In this document: piece by piece, positions 51,388 to 60,637 of the stretch
Layout of the letters: every line of letters starts with the position of its first letter
Position numbering within the stretch: the first letter of the stretch is position 1
Source of the DNA: Pseudonocardiaceae bacterium YIM PH 21723
GTDB taxonomy: Bacteria; Actinomycetota; Actinomycetes; Mycobacteriales; Pseudonocardiaceae
Assembly (NCBI GenBank): GCA_003600225.1
Contig: QZFT01000048.1
Coordinates: 1-64,000 of the forward strand
Reading direction: 5' to 3'
Length of the DNA stretch: 64,000 bases
Made by a program: the position numbers and the translations under genes
Notes under the pieces: model-generated
Database searches by the model: none
Told to the model about the DNA's origin: nothing
What the model saw: only the letters and a program-made list of their open reading frames with translations

Positions 51388-51447
51388 ACTGGTCACGACG
51401 CACAGGTCGACGTGGAGTCGCCTGCTGAATTCGTCGGACTGCGCCAT
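51373..51447 (-). CDS. Cys-containing leader peptide
   Basis: A 24-residue frame ending SRRLHVDLCVVTSAGCR. The R-R-x-H-V-D-L-C core and terminal Cys match the actinobacterial leader-peptide class found upstream of sulfur-acquisition operons and thought to sense cysteine supply. It starts at ATG 51447 and its stop lies in the hairpin loop, 82 bases before the monooxygenase. Confidence 0.75.
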   Translation of the reverse strand: MAQSDEFSRRLHVDLCVVTSAGCR

Positions 51448-51497
51448 GGGGCTCAGTGAACAGACCGACGAAAATCGAGTCAAGGACGTGTGACGCG

Positions 51498-52352
51498 TTA
51501 GCCGGGCTCGACGGGCAGCCAGAGCTCGCAGGTCGCGCTGCTGAAGTCCGCCGCGTGCTCCAGGATCGCGACGATCGACGGGCCGGGCCGCAGTCGCCAC
51601 GGGTTCGACGGGAACCAGTCGGTCGCGGTGGCCGCCCACATCGTCTGCAAGGTCTCCGGATGCGGCCCGGCGGTGCGGAACACCGCCCATCTGCCGGCCG
51701 CTACCTCGATGGCGTCGAGGTCCTCGGGAACCGGGGTCCCGCCGGTGATGGCGACTCCGTGCAAGTAGGTCAGCTCGTCCTCCGTCAGGTCATCGCTGAC
51801 CTGCAACAATCCGGCGGGGTCGGCGTCGCCGAGTGCCTTCAGCCGGGCGTGCTCCTGCTGCGGCAGCGCCGTGATGTGCCGCTGGATGTGCGGATTGACG
51901 CCGCGATGGATCAGCGGCACCCGGGCCGCGTGGCCGGCGAGCCGGAAGGCGGGGCGGTCGACGATGCGGGTGTCCATGGGGATGCTCCCTTCGACGCTCA
52001 GGCGGAACCTGAGTTGCGGTTGTGTGCGAAGGGGGCCGCCGTCCCGGCGGACATCGCCCGGACCGGCGCCGTGCACGGCCCGGAACGCGCGACCGAACGC
52101 CTCGGTCGATCCGTATCCGTGCCGGACGGCGATGCCGAGCAGATCGTCCTGCCCGCGCACGACCTCCGCGGCGGCGACGGTCATCCGGCGGCGGCGCACG
52201 TACTCCGACAACGGCATGCCCGCCAGCGAGGAGAACATCCGCCGCAGGTGATAGCCGGTCGTGCCGAATTCCCTGGCCAGCCCGTCGATGTCGAGGTCCT
52301 CGGTGAGCCGCTCCTCGACGAGGTCGACGAGCCGGTTGAGTGCCGAGATCAT
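51498..52352 (-). CDS. AraC-family regulator with GyrI-like effector domain
   Basis: The 284-residue protein has two N-terminal helix-turn-helix motifs (LVDLVEERLTEDLDIDGLAR, YHLRRMFSSLAGMPLSEY) and a C-terminal GyrI-like small-molecule-binding domain (about 125-284, RIVDRPAFRLAGHAARVPLI). This is the Rob/TipA-type layout. AGGGAGG precedes the ATG at 52352; the longer frame from 52454 lacks support. It lies between the exporter and the leader-monooxygenase unit on the same strand. Confidence 0.88.
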   Translation of the reverse strand: MISALNRLVDLVEERLTEDLDIDGLAREFGTTGYHLRRMFSSLAGMPLSEYVRRRRMTVAAAEVVRGQDDLLGIAVRHGYGSTEAFGRAFRAVHGAGPGDVRRDGGPLRTQPQLRFRLSVEGSIPMDTRIVDRPAFRLAGHAARVPLIHRGVNPHIQRHITALPQQEHARLKALGDADPAGLLQVSDDLTEDELTYLHGVAITGGTPVPEDLDAIEVAAGRWAVFRTAGPHPETLQTMWAATATDWFPSNPWRLRPGPSIVAILEHAADFSSATCELWLPVEPG

Positions 52353-52407
52353 GTGGCCTCCCTTCGCCATCGACTCTGGCCGACCGCCACCCTCCCGCGC
52401 CCGATCG

Positions 52408-53166
52408 CTACGAACCGATCCGGTAGGCCATGACCGCCGCGGCCAGCAGCCCAATCGTGCCGACGGCGATGCGGAGCTGCAGCGCGGAGACGTACCGGGA
52501 CACCCTGGCCCCGATCAGGCCGCCGACGATGCTGCCGGCGGCCAGCGCGGCGACGAACGGCCAGGCGACCGGGCCGGTGAAGCAGTAGATCAGACCGGCC
52601 ACGCCGTTGGAGATCAGCTGCAGCACCGATTTGATGGCGTTCAGGCTGCTCAGCGGCCCGGCGACGAACATCCCGAGCACCGCCAGGAAGATCACTCCGA
52701 TGCCGGAACCGAAGTATCCGCCGTACACCGAGGTGGCGAAGATGCCGATCACCAGACCGGCACCGCCGCCGCCCTCCCGGGACAGCCAGTCCAGTTTGCG
52801 GGCGATCAGCGGCTGAATGAGGGTGAGCACCGCGCCCAGCGCCACCAGCGCGGGGGCCACCAGGACGAAGACCTGGCTGGGGAGGCACAACAGCAGCCCG
52901 GCACCCAGCAGGGAACCGACCACGGCGGGCAGCAGGAGACGCACGAGCAGCGGACGTTGCCCGGCGAGCATGCCGCGGAAGCCCCAGACGGTGGAGGCAT
53001 TGCCGAAGGAGATGCCGACGCAGTTGGACACGTTCGCCGCCAGCGGTGACAGGCCCAGGCCCACCAGCGCCGGGAAGGTCAGCAGCGAACCGGCGCCCGC
53101 GATGGCGTTCACCAGCCCGGCGACCACACCGGCCAAGACCACTAGTGAGACTACCCATAGATCCAT
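52408..53166 (-). CDS. TSUP (TauE/SafE) family sulfite/organosulfur exporter
   Basis: A 252-residue protein with eight membrane segments and the family repeats GLVNAIAGAGSLLTFPALVG and, in the second half, GIFATSVYGGYFGSGIGVIF. TSUP members export sulfite, sulfoacetate and similar compounds. Beside a desulfurising-type monooxygenase it could remove sulfite. The AraC gene starts 55 bases downstream. Confidence 0.9.
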   Translation of the reverse strand: MDLWVVSLVVLAGVVAGLVNAIAGAGSLLTFPALVGLGLSPLAANVSNCVGISFGNASTVWGFRGMLAGQRPLLVRLLLPAVVGSLLGAGLLLCLPSQVFVLVAPALVALGAVLTLIQPLIARKLDWLSREGGGGAGLVIGIFATSVYGGYFGSGIGVIFLAVLGMFVAGPLSSLNAIKSVLQLISNGVAGLIYCFTGPVAWPFVAALAAGSIVGGLIGARVSRYVSALQLRIAVGTIGLLAAAVMAYRIGS

Positions 53167-53225
53167 GGGACGACTCTCGGTCCCCGTCCCGCGAATCGTA
53201 TCGGCTTTGTGATGCGATTATCCGC

Positions 53226-54524
53226 GTGAGTGAGAAACCAGCCCTGCGCCGCGAGTTGTCCCTCCTAGACCTCATCGTCTACGGGCTGCTGTTCATCGGC
53301 CCCCTGGCACCGGTGGGCATCTTCGGCGTGCTGGACCAGCGCAGTGGCGGTGCCGTGGCGCAGGTCTATCTGGTCGCCACCCTCGCCATGGCGCTGACCG
53401 CGGTGTCGTACGCGGTGATGTCCCGCGTGGTCCCCGAGGCCGGATCGGTGTTCTCCTATGCCAAGGCAGGTCTGGGCTCCACCGCCGGGTTCTTCGGCGG
53501 GTGGCTGGTGCTTCTGGACTACCTGCTGATCCCGAGCGTCGCGTATCTGTTCACCGGCATCGCCACCAACGCGTTGTTCCCGGAGATCCCGATCTGGGTG
53601 GTGACCGGATTCGCGGTGCTGGTGACGACGGCGATCAACCTGACCGGTGTGCGCCCGGCCGCCATCGTCGGACTCGTCGTGCTGGTCTTCGAAGTGGTGC
53701 TGCTGCTGGTCTTCGTGGTCGCCGCGGTCGTCGTGCTGGTCCAGCACGGGCCCGAACGTCCGTGGTTCTCGCCGATGGAGGGTGACCTCTCCCCCGTGCT
53801 GAGCGCGGTCTCGGTGGCGGTGCTGTCCTTCCTGGGATTCGACGCGATCGCCTCCTTCGCCGAGGAGTCCACCGGACCCAGCAAGCAGATCGGCCGCGCC
53901 ATGCTGTTCTGCCTGGCCCTCGCCGGCGTGCTGTTCTTCGCGCAGACCTACCTGGCGGCCCTGCTGACGCCGCCCCATCCGACCGGCCCGGCGGGCAGGG
54001 CCTTCTACGACATGCTGCGCAGCAGCATCGGCCCCTGGCTGGCGATCACCTTCACCATGGTCAAGGCCATCGGCCCGGCATTCTCCGCGATGGTGGCGCA
54101 GGCCGCCGTCGGACGACTGCTGTACGGCATGGCCCGCGGCGGCAGCCTGCCGACGGTGCTGGGATCGGTACACGGGCGCAGCGGCGTTCCGCGGATCGCC
54201 ATCGGCCTGTCCACGGTGGTGACCCTGGTGGTCGCCGTGTGGGCGTCCACCCGGGACGACGGCCTGGACATCCTGGTGTCCATTGTGGACGTCGGCGCGC
54301 TGGGGGCGTTCATCCTGCTGCACGCCTCGGTGGTGGGGTACTTCGTCATCCAGCGGGGCAGCAAGAACACGTGGACGCATCTGATCGTGCCGCTGCTCGG
54401 CACCTCGGTCATGGCGGCCATCCTGGCCAGCGCCACCCCGTTGGCCCTGGAAATCGGTGCGGTGTGGCTGGTGGTGGGGCTGCTGGTGACCTGGCGGACA
54501 CACGCCGGACACAAAAGTCCCTGA
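53226..54524 (+). CDS. APC-superfamily amino-acid permease
   Basis: The 432-residue protein has about 12 membrane segments and APC features: LSLLDLIVYGLLFIGPLAPV at the N-terminus, SYAKAGLG, and SFLGFDAIASFAEES in helix 6. It probably imports an amino acid or amine. GTG 53226 is chosen because the conserved part starts there. It diverges from the exporter gene with a 59-base gap. Confidence 0.88.
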   Translation: MSEKPALRRELSLLDLIVYGLLFIGPLAPVGIFGVLDQRSGGAVAQVYLVATLAMALTAVSYAVMSRVVPEAGSVFSYAKAGLGSTAGFFGGWLVLLDYLLIPSVAYLFTGIATNALFPEIPIWVVTGFAVLVTTAINLTGVRPAAIVGLVVLVFEVVLLLVFVVAAVVVLVQHGPERPWFSPMEGDLSPVLSAVSVAVLSFLGFDAIASFAEESTGPSKQIGRAMLFCLALAGVLFFAQTYLAALLTPPHPTGPAGRAFYDMLRSSIGPWLAITFTMVKAIGPAFSAMVAQAAVGRLLYGMARGGSLPTVLGSVHGRSGVPRIAIGLSTVVTLVVAVWASTRDDGLDILVSIVDVGALGAFILLHASVVGYFVIQRGSKNTWTHLIVPLLGTSVMAAILASATPLALEIGAVWLVVGLLVTWRTHAGHKSP

Positions 54525-54560
54525 GCATGGAGTGCGTACCACGAGAAATGGAGGCACACC

Positions 54561-54773
54561 ATGATCAAGCTGTGGAGGTCCACCCAGACCGAGGACCAGC
54601 AGTCCGGTGTGATCCGGGGGCAGATCGACCGGGTGCGCCAGTCGATGGCGATCGCCTTGGGCGAGGGGCTGCTCTATGAGGCGAAGCTGCACCGCGACCG
54701 GCTGCACGACCTGGTGGCAGCAGCCAGGTCCGCCGGGATCGACGTGACGGACCTGCTGCTCACCTACCGCTAG
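54561..54773 (+). CDS. Small hypothetical protein
   Basis: A 70-residue, mostly helical, charged protein (IRGQIDRVRQSMAIALGEGL, YEAKLHRDRLHDLVAAARSA) with no recognised family. GGAGG precedes the ATG, and the frame begins 37 bases after the permease stop, suggesting cotranscription. Confidence 0.68.
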   Translation: MIKLWRSTQTEDQQSGVIRGQIDRVRQSMAIALGEGLLYEAKLHRDRLHDLVAAARSAGIDVTDLLLTYR

Positions 54774-54782
54774 CCATAGCAT

Positions 54783-54836
54783 CGAAGTTGACGATGTTCG
54801 CGGCGAGGAAGGAGTCCCCGAACATCGTCAACTTCG
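54783..54836. repeat. Long inverted repeat, copy 1
   Basis: CGAAGTTGACGATGTTCG (54783-54800) and its exact complement (54819-54836) flank an 18-base loop. It lies between convergent genes, and the TGA stop of the GH15 gene is part of the right arm. Confidence 0.85.
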
Positions 54837-56906
54837 GGATCTCGTGTATCGCTCGGCGACCACGGACGGGGTCTCCACGTTGTGCCCGGCGGACAGGGAC
54901 ATCGCCAGCCGCAAGAACTGGGCGTGCGCCCAGGCCAGCGGCGTGGCCGATCCGGTGCCCTTGCCGATGGTGAATCCGTGGGCGTCCTCGCGGTCCCACA
55001 CCTGTTCCGGGATCTGGCCACCGGCATTCGCCGTGTCCGCCATGGTGTGCAGCCAGTCGGTGGACGGGTGGCCGGCCGCGAGGGCGTACTCGCCGCGCTC
55101 ACCGGTCAGCAACGGCCACAACCGTCCGATGCCCACTCCGGTCCACGGCTTGCCGTCGGCGGTCTCGCCGTAGCCGTCGTGGTTGTACCGGTACCACAGG
55201 TCATCGGTGCGGATCGTCGAGTCCACAACGGACAGTGAGTTCGTGATGTGCGGGTCATCGGCGCGTTTGACGCCGAGCCGGACCAGTTCCAGGAAGGACA
55301 TGTCCACCACGGTGCGCTCGTCCCAGGTGCCGCCGCCGTTGGCGATCACCAGGTCGTGCCCGTCATCCGGGTTCCCGTTGTCGTCGATCCGCTCGTAATA
55401 CCCGTGCCTGGCAAGGGAACCCGTCGTGGTGTACGTCCAGCTGTCCACCTTGGACTGCCAGTCGTCCGCGGTGCGCAGGTAGGTCGCGGCGGCAGCCGGG
55501 TCACCGTTCGCGGTCGCCAGGTCGGCGGCGCAGACCAACGCGGCGATCTCCGCGGCGATGGTGGCGGGCGAGTACCCGCCCTGCTCCTCCCAGCGTTCCT
55601 GGGGCGTGGCCGGGCCGTGCTGCACGATGAACTCGGCGGACAGCTTGAGCTTCTGATAGGTCGCCGGGTCACGGCGGCCGAGCTGCCAGCCCAGGATGAT
55701 CGGGAACGACACCTCGTCCAGCTGCAGGCTCTGGAAGACCGGGGTGCCGTCCAGCTTGGCGTTCTGCGGATAGGAGCCGTCCGGCCGCATCTGCACGGTC
55801 AGCAGGTGATCGAGGGCCCGATTCGCGGCAGCGGTGTCGCCGACGGCGATCTCGGCCGTGGCGATCTGATAGAGATCCCGGGCCCAGACCGCGTGGTAGC
55901 CGGCGGTGCAGCAGGCGTCGGCGTTCTGCGCCTGGCCCCACGGGATGCTCAGTGAGGCGACGAAACCGCCGCGATAGGACTTGTCCTCGTGGGCTTTGAG
56001 CAGCATCGCCGAGGTCCGGTACTCCTGCTCCAGCCCGGGGATGACCGGTGGCCGGATCGAGTCCAGATACGTGTGCCAACCGTCCTGGTAGGACGCGGAC
56101 ACCGCTGCCCAGCCGTCGGCGAGGGAAGCCGCCGTGGCGTCGGCGGCGGCCTGACGCGTGTCACCGAAGCCGAGGGCCAGGGTGAAGGTGGTGTCGGTGC
56201 CGACCGGGATCTGCGCCGTCTGCACCAGGTTCCCCGGAGTCTCGGCGCTGGGGTACCGGTGGGTGAGCGTGTGGTGCACGGTCAGATCCTGGAATCCGTC
56301 GCTGGGCGTGCCGGAATAACCGTTGCTCAGCGCGGAGAATCCACTGGACGCGGCCAGCGAACTGGCCACTTTCCCGTCGCTGGCCAGTAATTGGTCCCCG
56401 GTGTCGCCCATTCCGCTACCGCCCAGGGACGGGTTGTACAGCGCGTACAGCTGTAGTGGGCCGCCTTGGAGGACCTGGAACCGGGTGTTGATCAGCAGGG
56501 TGTCCCGCTGCGGATCGGTGACGTAGGTCTTGGTGATCCGGTACCGGCCGTCCTTGTCGGTATTGGTCTGCCGATAGGTCAGCGAGTCCGGGTCGGCGAG
56601 GGTGACCTCGTGCTCGGTGGCCACCTTCTCCTCGTCGGTGAAGGTGGCGCCGTCGGTCACCAGAAACTGGAGATCCTGCACGTCCGCGAGGTCGGCCTGC
56701 GGGTAGTAGACCTCGTTCAGGATGCCCTGACCCAGGGTGTACCAGATCTTCGACCGGGTACCGGCCGAGGTGCCGACACCTTCCTTGGCCCCGGTCGTCC
56801 AGGCGGACTGGATGCCCGGGGCACCCGGCGGCGGTGGTTCGGCCATGGCAGGCGAGACCAGTGACCCGGTCAGCAGGACAGCGAACAGCAGAGCTCTTCG
56901 GCGCAC
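54828..56906 (-). CDS. Secreted glycoside hydrolase family 15 (glucoamylase/glucodextranase-like)
   Basis: The 692-residue protein has a signal peptide (MRRRALLFAVLLTGSLVSPA to AMA), an N-terminal beta-sandwich domain (about 30-265) and the GH15 (alpha/alpha)6 barrel (about 285-690). The probable general acid is in ERWEEQGGYSP and the general base in IPEQVWD; AVWARDLYQ is also family-typical. It would release glucose from alpha-glucans outside the cell. GTG 56906 starts the signal peptide. Its last codons and stop overlap an inverted repeat. Confidence 0.92.
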   Translation of the reverse strand: MRRRALLFAVLLTGSLVSPAMAEPPPPGAPGIQSAWTTGAKEGVGTSAGTRSKIWYTLGQGILNEVYYPQADLADVQDLQFLVTDGATFTDEEKVATEHEVTLADPDSLTYRQTNTDKDGRYRITKTYVTDPQRDTLLINTRFQVLQGGPLQLYALYNPSLGGSGMGDTGDQLLASDGKVASSLAASSGFSALSNGYSGTPSDGFQDLTVHHTLTHRYPSAETPGNLVQTAQIPVGTDTTFTLALGFGDTRQAAADATAASLADGWAAVSASYQDGWHTYLDSIRPPVIPGLEQEYRTSAMLLKAHEDKSYRGGFVASLSIPWGQAQNADACCTAGYHAVWARDLYQIATAEIAVGDTAAANRALDHLLTVQMRPDGSYPQNAKLDGTPVFQSLQLDEVSFPIILGWQLGRRDPATYQKLKLSAEFIVQHGPATPQERWEEQGGYSPATIAAEIAALVCAADLATANGDPAAAATYLRTADDWQSKVDSWTYTTTGSLARHGYYERIDDNGNPDDGHDLVIANGGGTWDERTVVDMSFLELVRLGVKRADDPHITNSLSVVDSTIRTDDLWYRYNHDGYGETADGKPWTGVGIGRLWPLLTGERGEYALAAGHPSTDWLHTMADTANAGGQIPEQVWDREDAHGFTIGKGTGSATPLAWAHAQFLRLAMSLSAGHNVETPSVVAERYTRSRS

Positions 56907-56940
56907 GATCGATCAGCCTGCTCGTGATCGCGCGTGGTGT

Positions 56941-57948
56941 CTACCGCCGGGTGAGGTGCGGGGCGACCTTCTCCGACACGAGCTCGAAGGACCGGGAACG
57001 GTCTTCCAGGTCGTAGACCATGGTGGTCAGCATCAGCTCGTCGGCGCCGGTTCTGGCCAGCAGCTCGGTCAGCTGCCGGGTCACCGTGTCCGGGGAGCCC
57101 ACTGCCTGGTCCCGCCAGCGGTCGGCGATGAACGAGCGCTCCAGGTCGCTGTACCCGTGGGCGGCGATCTCCTCCGGCGGCAGCAGCGGCTGCGGCTTGC
57201 CACCGGTGCGCAGGGTCAGGAACGCGTGCGCGGCCGGGCCGGCCAGCCAGGTGGCCCGCTCGTCGGTGTCGGCGCAGACCACGTTCACCGCGACCTTCGC
57301 GTACGGCTCGGCCAGCCGGGCGGAGGGCTGGAAGTTACGGCGGTACAGCTCCATGGCCTGCACCGTGTTCGTCGAGCTGAAGTGGTGCGCGAAGGAGAAC
57401 GGCAGGCCCAGCATGCCGGCCAGCTGCGCGGAGAAGCCGCTGGAGCCGAGCAGCCAGATCTCCGGCTCGTTGCCGTGACCGGGGACCGCCTCGATCAGCG
57501 TGTGGTCGCCCTGGAAGTAGCCGATCAGGTCGGTCAGTTCCTGCGGGAACGCCTCGGCGTTCAGCCCGGCCATGGTGCGGCGCAGCGCGAGGGCGGTGCG
57601 CTGGTCGGTGCCGGGGGCGCGGCCGATGCCCAGGTCGATGCGACCCGGGTGCAGCGCCTCCAGGGTGCCGAACTGCTCGGCGACGACCAGCGGCGCGTGG
57701 TTGGGCAGCATCACGCCGCCGGAACCGACCCGGATGGTGCTGGTGGCCGCCGCCAGGTGCGCGATGAGCACCGAGGGCGAGGAGCTGGCGATGGACGGCA
57801 TGTTGTGGTGCTCGGCCACCCAGATCCGCTGGTAGCCGAGCGCTTCCACCCGTCTGGCCAGCTCGGTGGTGGCGCGCAGCGCCTCGGTCGCGGTGGCGTC
57901 GCGCGCGACGGGGGCGAGGTCCAGAACGGAGAGCGGTACCGATGTCAC
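56941..57948 (-). CDS. LLM-class flavin-dependent oxidoreductase (MsnO8-like)
   Basis: A 335-residue luciferase-like TIM barrel: [56 protein letters not shown] and [10 protein letters not shown]. It fits the MsnO8-type subgroup, whose substrates are mostly unknown. The GTG at 57948 has a weak ribosome site. An inverted repeat lies 43 bases upstream. Confidence 0.87.
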   Translation of the reverse strand: MTSVPLSVLDLAPVARDATATEALRATTELARRVEALGYQRIWVAEHHNMPSIASSSPSVLIAHLAAATSTIRVGSGGVMLPNHAPLVVAEQFGTLEALHPGRIDLGIGRAPGTDQRTALALRRTMAGLNAEAFPQELTDLIGYFQGDHTLIEAVPGHGNEPEIWLLGSSGFSAQLAGMLGLPFSFAHHFSSTNTVQAMELYRRNFQPSARLAEPYAKVAVNVVCADTDERATWLAGPAAHAFLTLRTGGKPQPLLPPEEIAAHGYSDLERSFIADRWRDQAVGSPDTVTRQLTELLARTGADELMLTTMVYDLEDRSRSFELVSEKVAPHLTRR

Positions 57949-57991
57949 AGGGATATGTAACCCGCTAACCGTCCTCGTTGTTCCACGGCAC

Positions 57992-58040
57992 CCGAAGTTG
58001 ACGATGTTCGGAAAGAACACCCGAACATCGTCAACTTCGG
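57992..58040. repeat. Long inverted repeat, copy 2
   Basis: CCGAAGTTGACGATGTTCGG (57992-58011) and its exact complement (58021-58040) flank a nine-base loop, in the gap between the CutC stop and the oxidoreductase start. Confidence 0.9.
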
Positions 58041-58050
58041 CATCGAGGGG

Positions 58051-58791
58051 TCAGCCGGCGGTGATCACCGAGCGGATCTTGTCCGGGCTGGTGACCGTTC
58101 GCTGGTACTCGGGCCTGCTGAGCTGGCCGCCCATGTGCGGACGCGGGTTGCGGTGCACGGCCGGGCTGTCCTGGTCGACCAGCGCGGCGAAGTGCAGCTC
58201 GCGGACACCGGTCTCGGCGACGATCCGGGTGACGTTGCGCGGCGTGATGCCACCGCCGGGCATGATCACGATCCGGTCGCCCGCCCGCTGGACGAGCTCG
58301 GCGATCAGCGGGGCGCCTTCCAGCACGCTGACCTCCTGGCCGGAGGTGAGCACCCGCTCGATGCCCAGCTCGATCAGCGTGTCCAGGGCGGCGATCGGAT
58401 CCACGGTCATGTCGAAGGCGCGGTGGAAGGTGATCGGCAGGCCGTCCGCCGCCTTGATCAGCCGCTCGGTCACCTCCCGGTCGATCTCACCCTCGGCGGT
58501 CAGCGCGCCGATGACCACGCCGTGCACGCCCGCTTCCCGGGCCAGGATCAGGTCGTGCTCCATGGCGTCGATCTCGTGCGCGTCGTAGACGAAGTCCCCG
58601 CCGCGTGGCCGGATGATCACGTGCACCTTGATCCCCGACACCGCGGCCAGGGCGGCCCTGATGGTGCCCAGCGTGGGGGTGAGCCCGCCGTCGAACAGCG
58701 CGGAACACAGCTCCACCCGCTGCGCGCCCGCCTCCTGCGCGGCGATGGCGCCCGCGACGCTGTCGATGCAGATCTCGTAGGTGAGACTCAC
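58051..58791 (-). CDS. cutC: CutC family protein
   Basis: A 246-residue TIM-barrel protein: YEICIDSVAGAIAAQEAGAQ, RVELCSALFDGGLTPT, IIRPRGGDFVY, FHRAFDM and IMPGGGITPRNV. CutC was named for copper homeostasis in E. coli, but its reaction is unknown and the copper role has been questioned. GTG 58791 follows GGAGGG and overlaps the asparaginase stop. It ends an operon with an amino-acid ABC transporter. Confidence 0.92.
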   Translation of the reverse strand: MSLTYEICIDSVAGAIAAQEAGAQRVELCSALFDGGLTPTLGTIRAALAAVSGIKVHVIIRPRGGDFVYDAHEIDAMEHDLILAREAGVHGVVIGALTAEGEIDREVTERLIKAADGLPITFHRAFDMTVDPIAALDTLIELGIERVLTSGQEVSVLEGAPLIAELVQRAGDRIVIMPGGGITPRNVTRIVAETGVRELHFAALVDQDSPAVHRNPRPHMGGQLSRPEYQRTVTSPDKIRSVITAG

Positions 58792-59738
58792 TGCTTTCCC
58801 TCCGTTGTACGAATCTCGCCCACCACGCGCCCGCCGCCGAGGACGGGCACGTCCGCCAGTGCCAGGGCGGCCGGGGTGAGCGCCGCGCCGAGGGCCTCCA
58901 GGGCCCGCAGCGCGATGGCGGTGGTGGCTCGGGGGCTGCCGTCGATCACCTTGACGGCGACGGCGTGTCCCTGCCGGGTCGCGGCGATGAGCACTCCCTC
59001 GGCTCCGCCCTTGACCACGGAACCGGGCAGCGCGCGCATGAACTCGGTGTTCTGGTGGCCGGTGCCGCCCACGTACTCGGGGTAGACGCGCATGGCGTCG
59101 GCGACTGCGGCGAACGGGCCGTCCTCGGCGATGACCAGCGACTGCGCGGCGCGGGCCAGTCCGATCAGCGAGAGCCCGAACAGCGGGGCGCCGCACCCGT
59201 CGATGGCCACCGGGTCCGGCCGCTCCCCCGCTGCCTCGCCCATCGTGGCGCGGATGGTCCGCTGCAACGGGTGCTCCGGGTCCAGGTAGGTGTCGATCGG
59301 CCAGCCGGCGGCGACGCAGGCGGCCAGCATCGCGGCGTGCTTGCCGGAGCAGTTCATGTGCTCCTTGGTCGCTTCCGGCAACCCGGCCCGGATGCGCGCC
59401 GCCCGGGTCGGCTCGTCCTCCGGCGGCAGCGCCAGGCACTGCAACGCGTCGACGCCGAGCCCGGCGTCGGCCAGCATGTCGGTGACGGTGCGGACGTGGA
59501 AGTCCTCGCCGGTGTGGCTGCCGGCCGCGATGGCCAGCCGCTCCTCCTTCAGCGGGGCACCTGCGAGGAGGCAGCCCAGCGCCTGGAACGGTTTCGTGGT
59601 CGACCGGGGCAGCACGGTGGCGTGGATGTCGCCCCGCGCGTGGTCGACAGCCCCATCCGGCGCAAGGCCGCACACGCTCCCGTAGTGCACGCTCTCCACG
59701 AAGCCGTTGCGCACGACTTCAGCCAGCACTTCGTACAT
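58788..59738 (-). CDS. Asparaginase II family (rhizobial-type) amidohydrolase
   Basis: The 316-residue protein matches the Rhizobium-type asparaginase family: SVHYGSVCGLAPDG, TTKPFQALGCLLAGA, SHTGEDFHVRTV, KEHMNCSGKHAAML and IDGCGAPLFGLSL. It hydrolyses asparagine or a related amide, apparently in the cytosol as no signal is seen. ATG 59738 and GTG 59741 both follow GGAGG. The 5' end overlaps a permease gene by about 20 bases, tying it to amino-acid uptake. Confidence 0.9.
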   Translation of the reverse strand: MYEVLAEVVRNGFVESVHYGSVCGLAPDGAVDHARGDIHATVLPRSTTKPFQALGCLLAGAPLKEERLAIAAGSHTGEDFHVRTVTDMLADAGLGVDALQCLALPPEDEPTRAARIRAGLPEATKEHMNCSGKHAAMLAACVAAGWPIDTYLDPEHPLQRTIRATMGEAAGERPDPVAIDGCGAPLFGLSLIGLARAAQSLVIAEDGPFAAVADAMRVYPEYVGGTGHQNTEFMRALPGSVVKGGAEGVLIAATRQGHAVAVKVIDGSPRATTAIALRALEALGAALTPAALALADVPVLGGGRVVGEIRTTEGKQ

Positions 59739-60519
59739 CACGTTCCTCCAGCACCCGAGCGAGCTTGGACAGCACCGCGTTGATCACCAGGTAGATCAGC
59801 GCGATGACGAGGTAGGTCTGAATCAGCAGGCCGTTGTAGTTCGCCAGTACCTTGCCGCTGTACAGCAGTTCGGCGTAGCTGACGACGAAGCCGAGCGAGG
59901 TGTCCTTGACCAGGCCCACCGACTGGCTGATCAACGAGGGCAGCACCCGGCGGGCCGCCTGGGGCAGCACGATCATCCGCATGGCCCTGCCACGGGTGAG
60001 GCCGAGCGACAGCCCGGCTTCCAACTGCCCGCGTTCCAGAGATCGGATACCCGCCCGGAACACCTCGGCGAACGCGGCCGCGTTGGAGACGGCCAGGGGC
60101 ACCACGAGTTTCCAGAACAGCGGCAGGTCCAGGCCGTAGCGCGGCAGCGCGAACAACACCACGTACACCAGCAGCAGCGCGGGAATCGTCCGCACCACCT
60201 CGACGTAGGCGGTGGACGGCAGCCGTATCCAGCGGCTGGGCGACAGCCTGCCCAGCGCCAGCAGCACACCGGCCGCGATGGAGATCGCGATCGCGGCGAC
60301 CGCCGCCAGGGCGGTCTCACCGAGTCCCTTGGCCAGGTAACGCCAGATGGGCCAGGTGCCGAACGGTGCCCATCGGTCGGCGTCCAGCTGGCCGTTCTCG
60401 GCGAACTGACGCAAGGCGAGCCACAGCAGGGCGGCGCCGGCGATGACCGCCACCACGGTGGTGATCTGGATCCGACGCCGGGCGCGCGGTCCGGGCGCAT
60501 CAAAGAGAACGCTGCTCAT
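59719..60519 (-). CDS. Amino-acid ABC transporter permease
   Basis: A 266-residue permease of the His/Glu/Gln family with about six membrane segments and the ATPase-contact loop EVFRAGIRSLERGQLEAGLS. The start ATG 60519 follows GAGG. It pairs with the permease at 60638-61282 as the second inner-membrane subunit; an inverted repeat separates the two. Confidence 0.92.
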   Translation of the reverse strand: MSSVLFDAPGPRARRRIQITTVVAVIAGAALLWLALRQFAENGQLDADRWAPFGTWPIWRYLAKGLGETALAAVAAIAISIAAGVLLALGRLSPSRWIRLPSTAYVEVVRTIPALLLVYVVLFALPRYGLDLPLFWKLVVPLAVSNAAAFAEVFRAGIRSLERGQLEAGLSLGLTRGRAMRMIVLPQAARRVLPSLISQSVGLVKDTSLGFVVSYAELLYSGKVLANYNGLLIQTYLVIALIYLVINAVLSKLARVLEERDVRSAG

Positions 60520-60567
60520 CTGCTGACCTCGCTGACGCCGGCTCGGGATGTCGACGAACACCTCGTC

Positions 60568-60620
60568 CCGAAGTTGACGAGGTTCGGGGGAGAAACGAGC
60601 CCGAACCTCGTCAACTTCGG
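60568..60620. repeat. Long inverted repeat, copy 3, with compensatory changes
   Basis: CCGAAGTTGACGAGGTTCGG (60568-60587) and its exact complement (60601-60620) flank a 13-base loop. Compared with copy 2, one base in each arm has changed so that pairing is kept (ATG to AGG, CAT to CCT). It lies inside the transporter operon. Confidence 0.9.
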
Positions 60621-60637
60621 AGTCATGACACGGTTGC

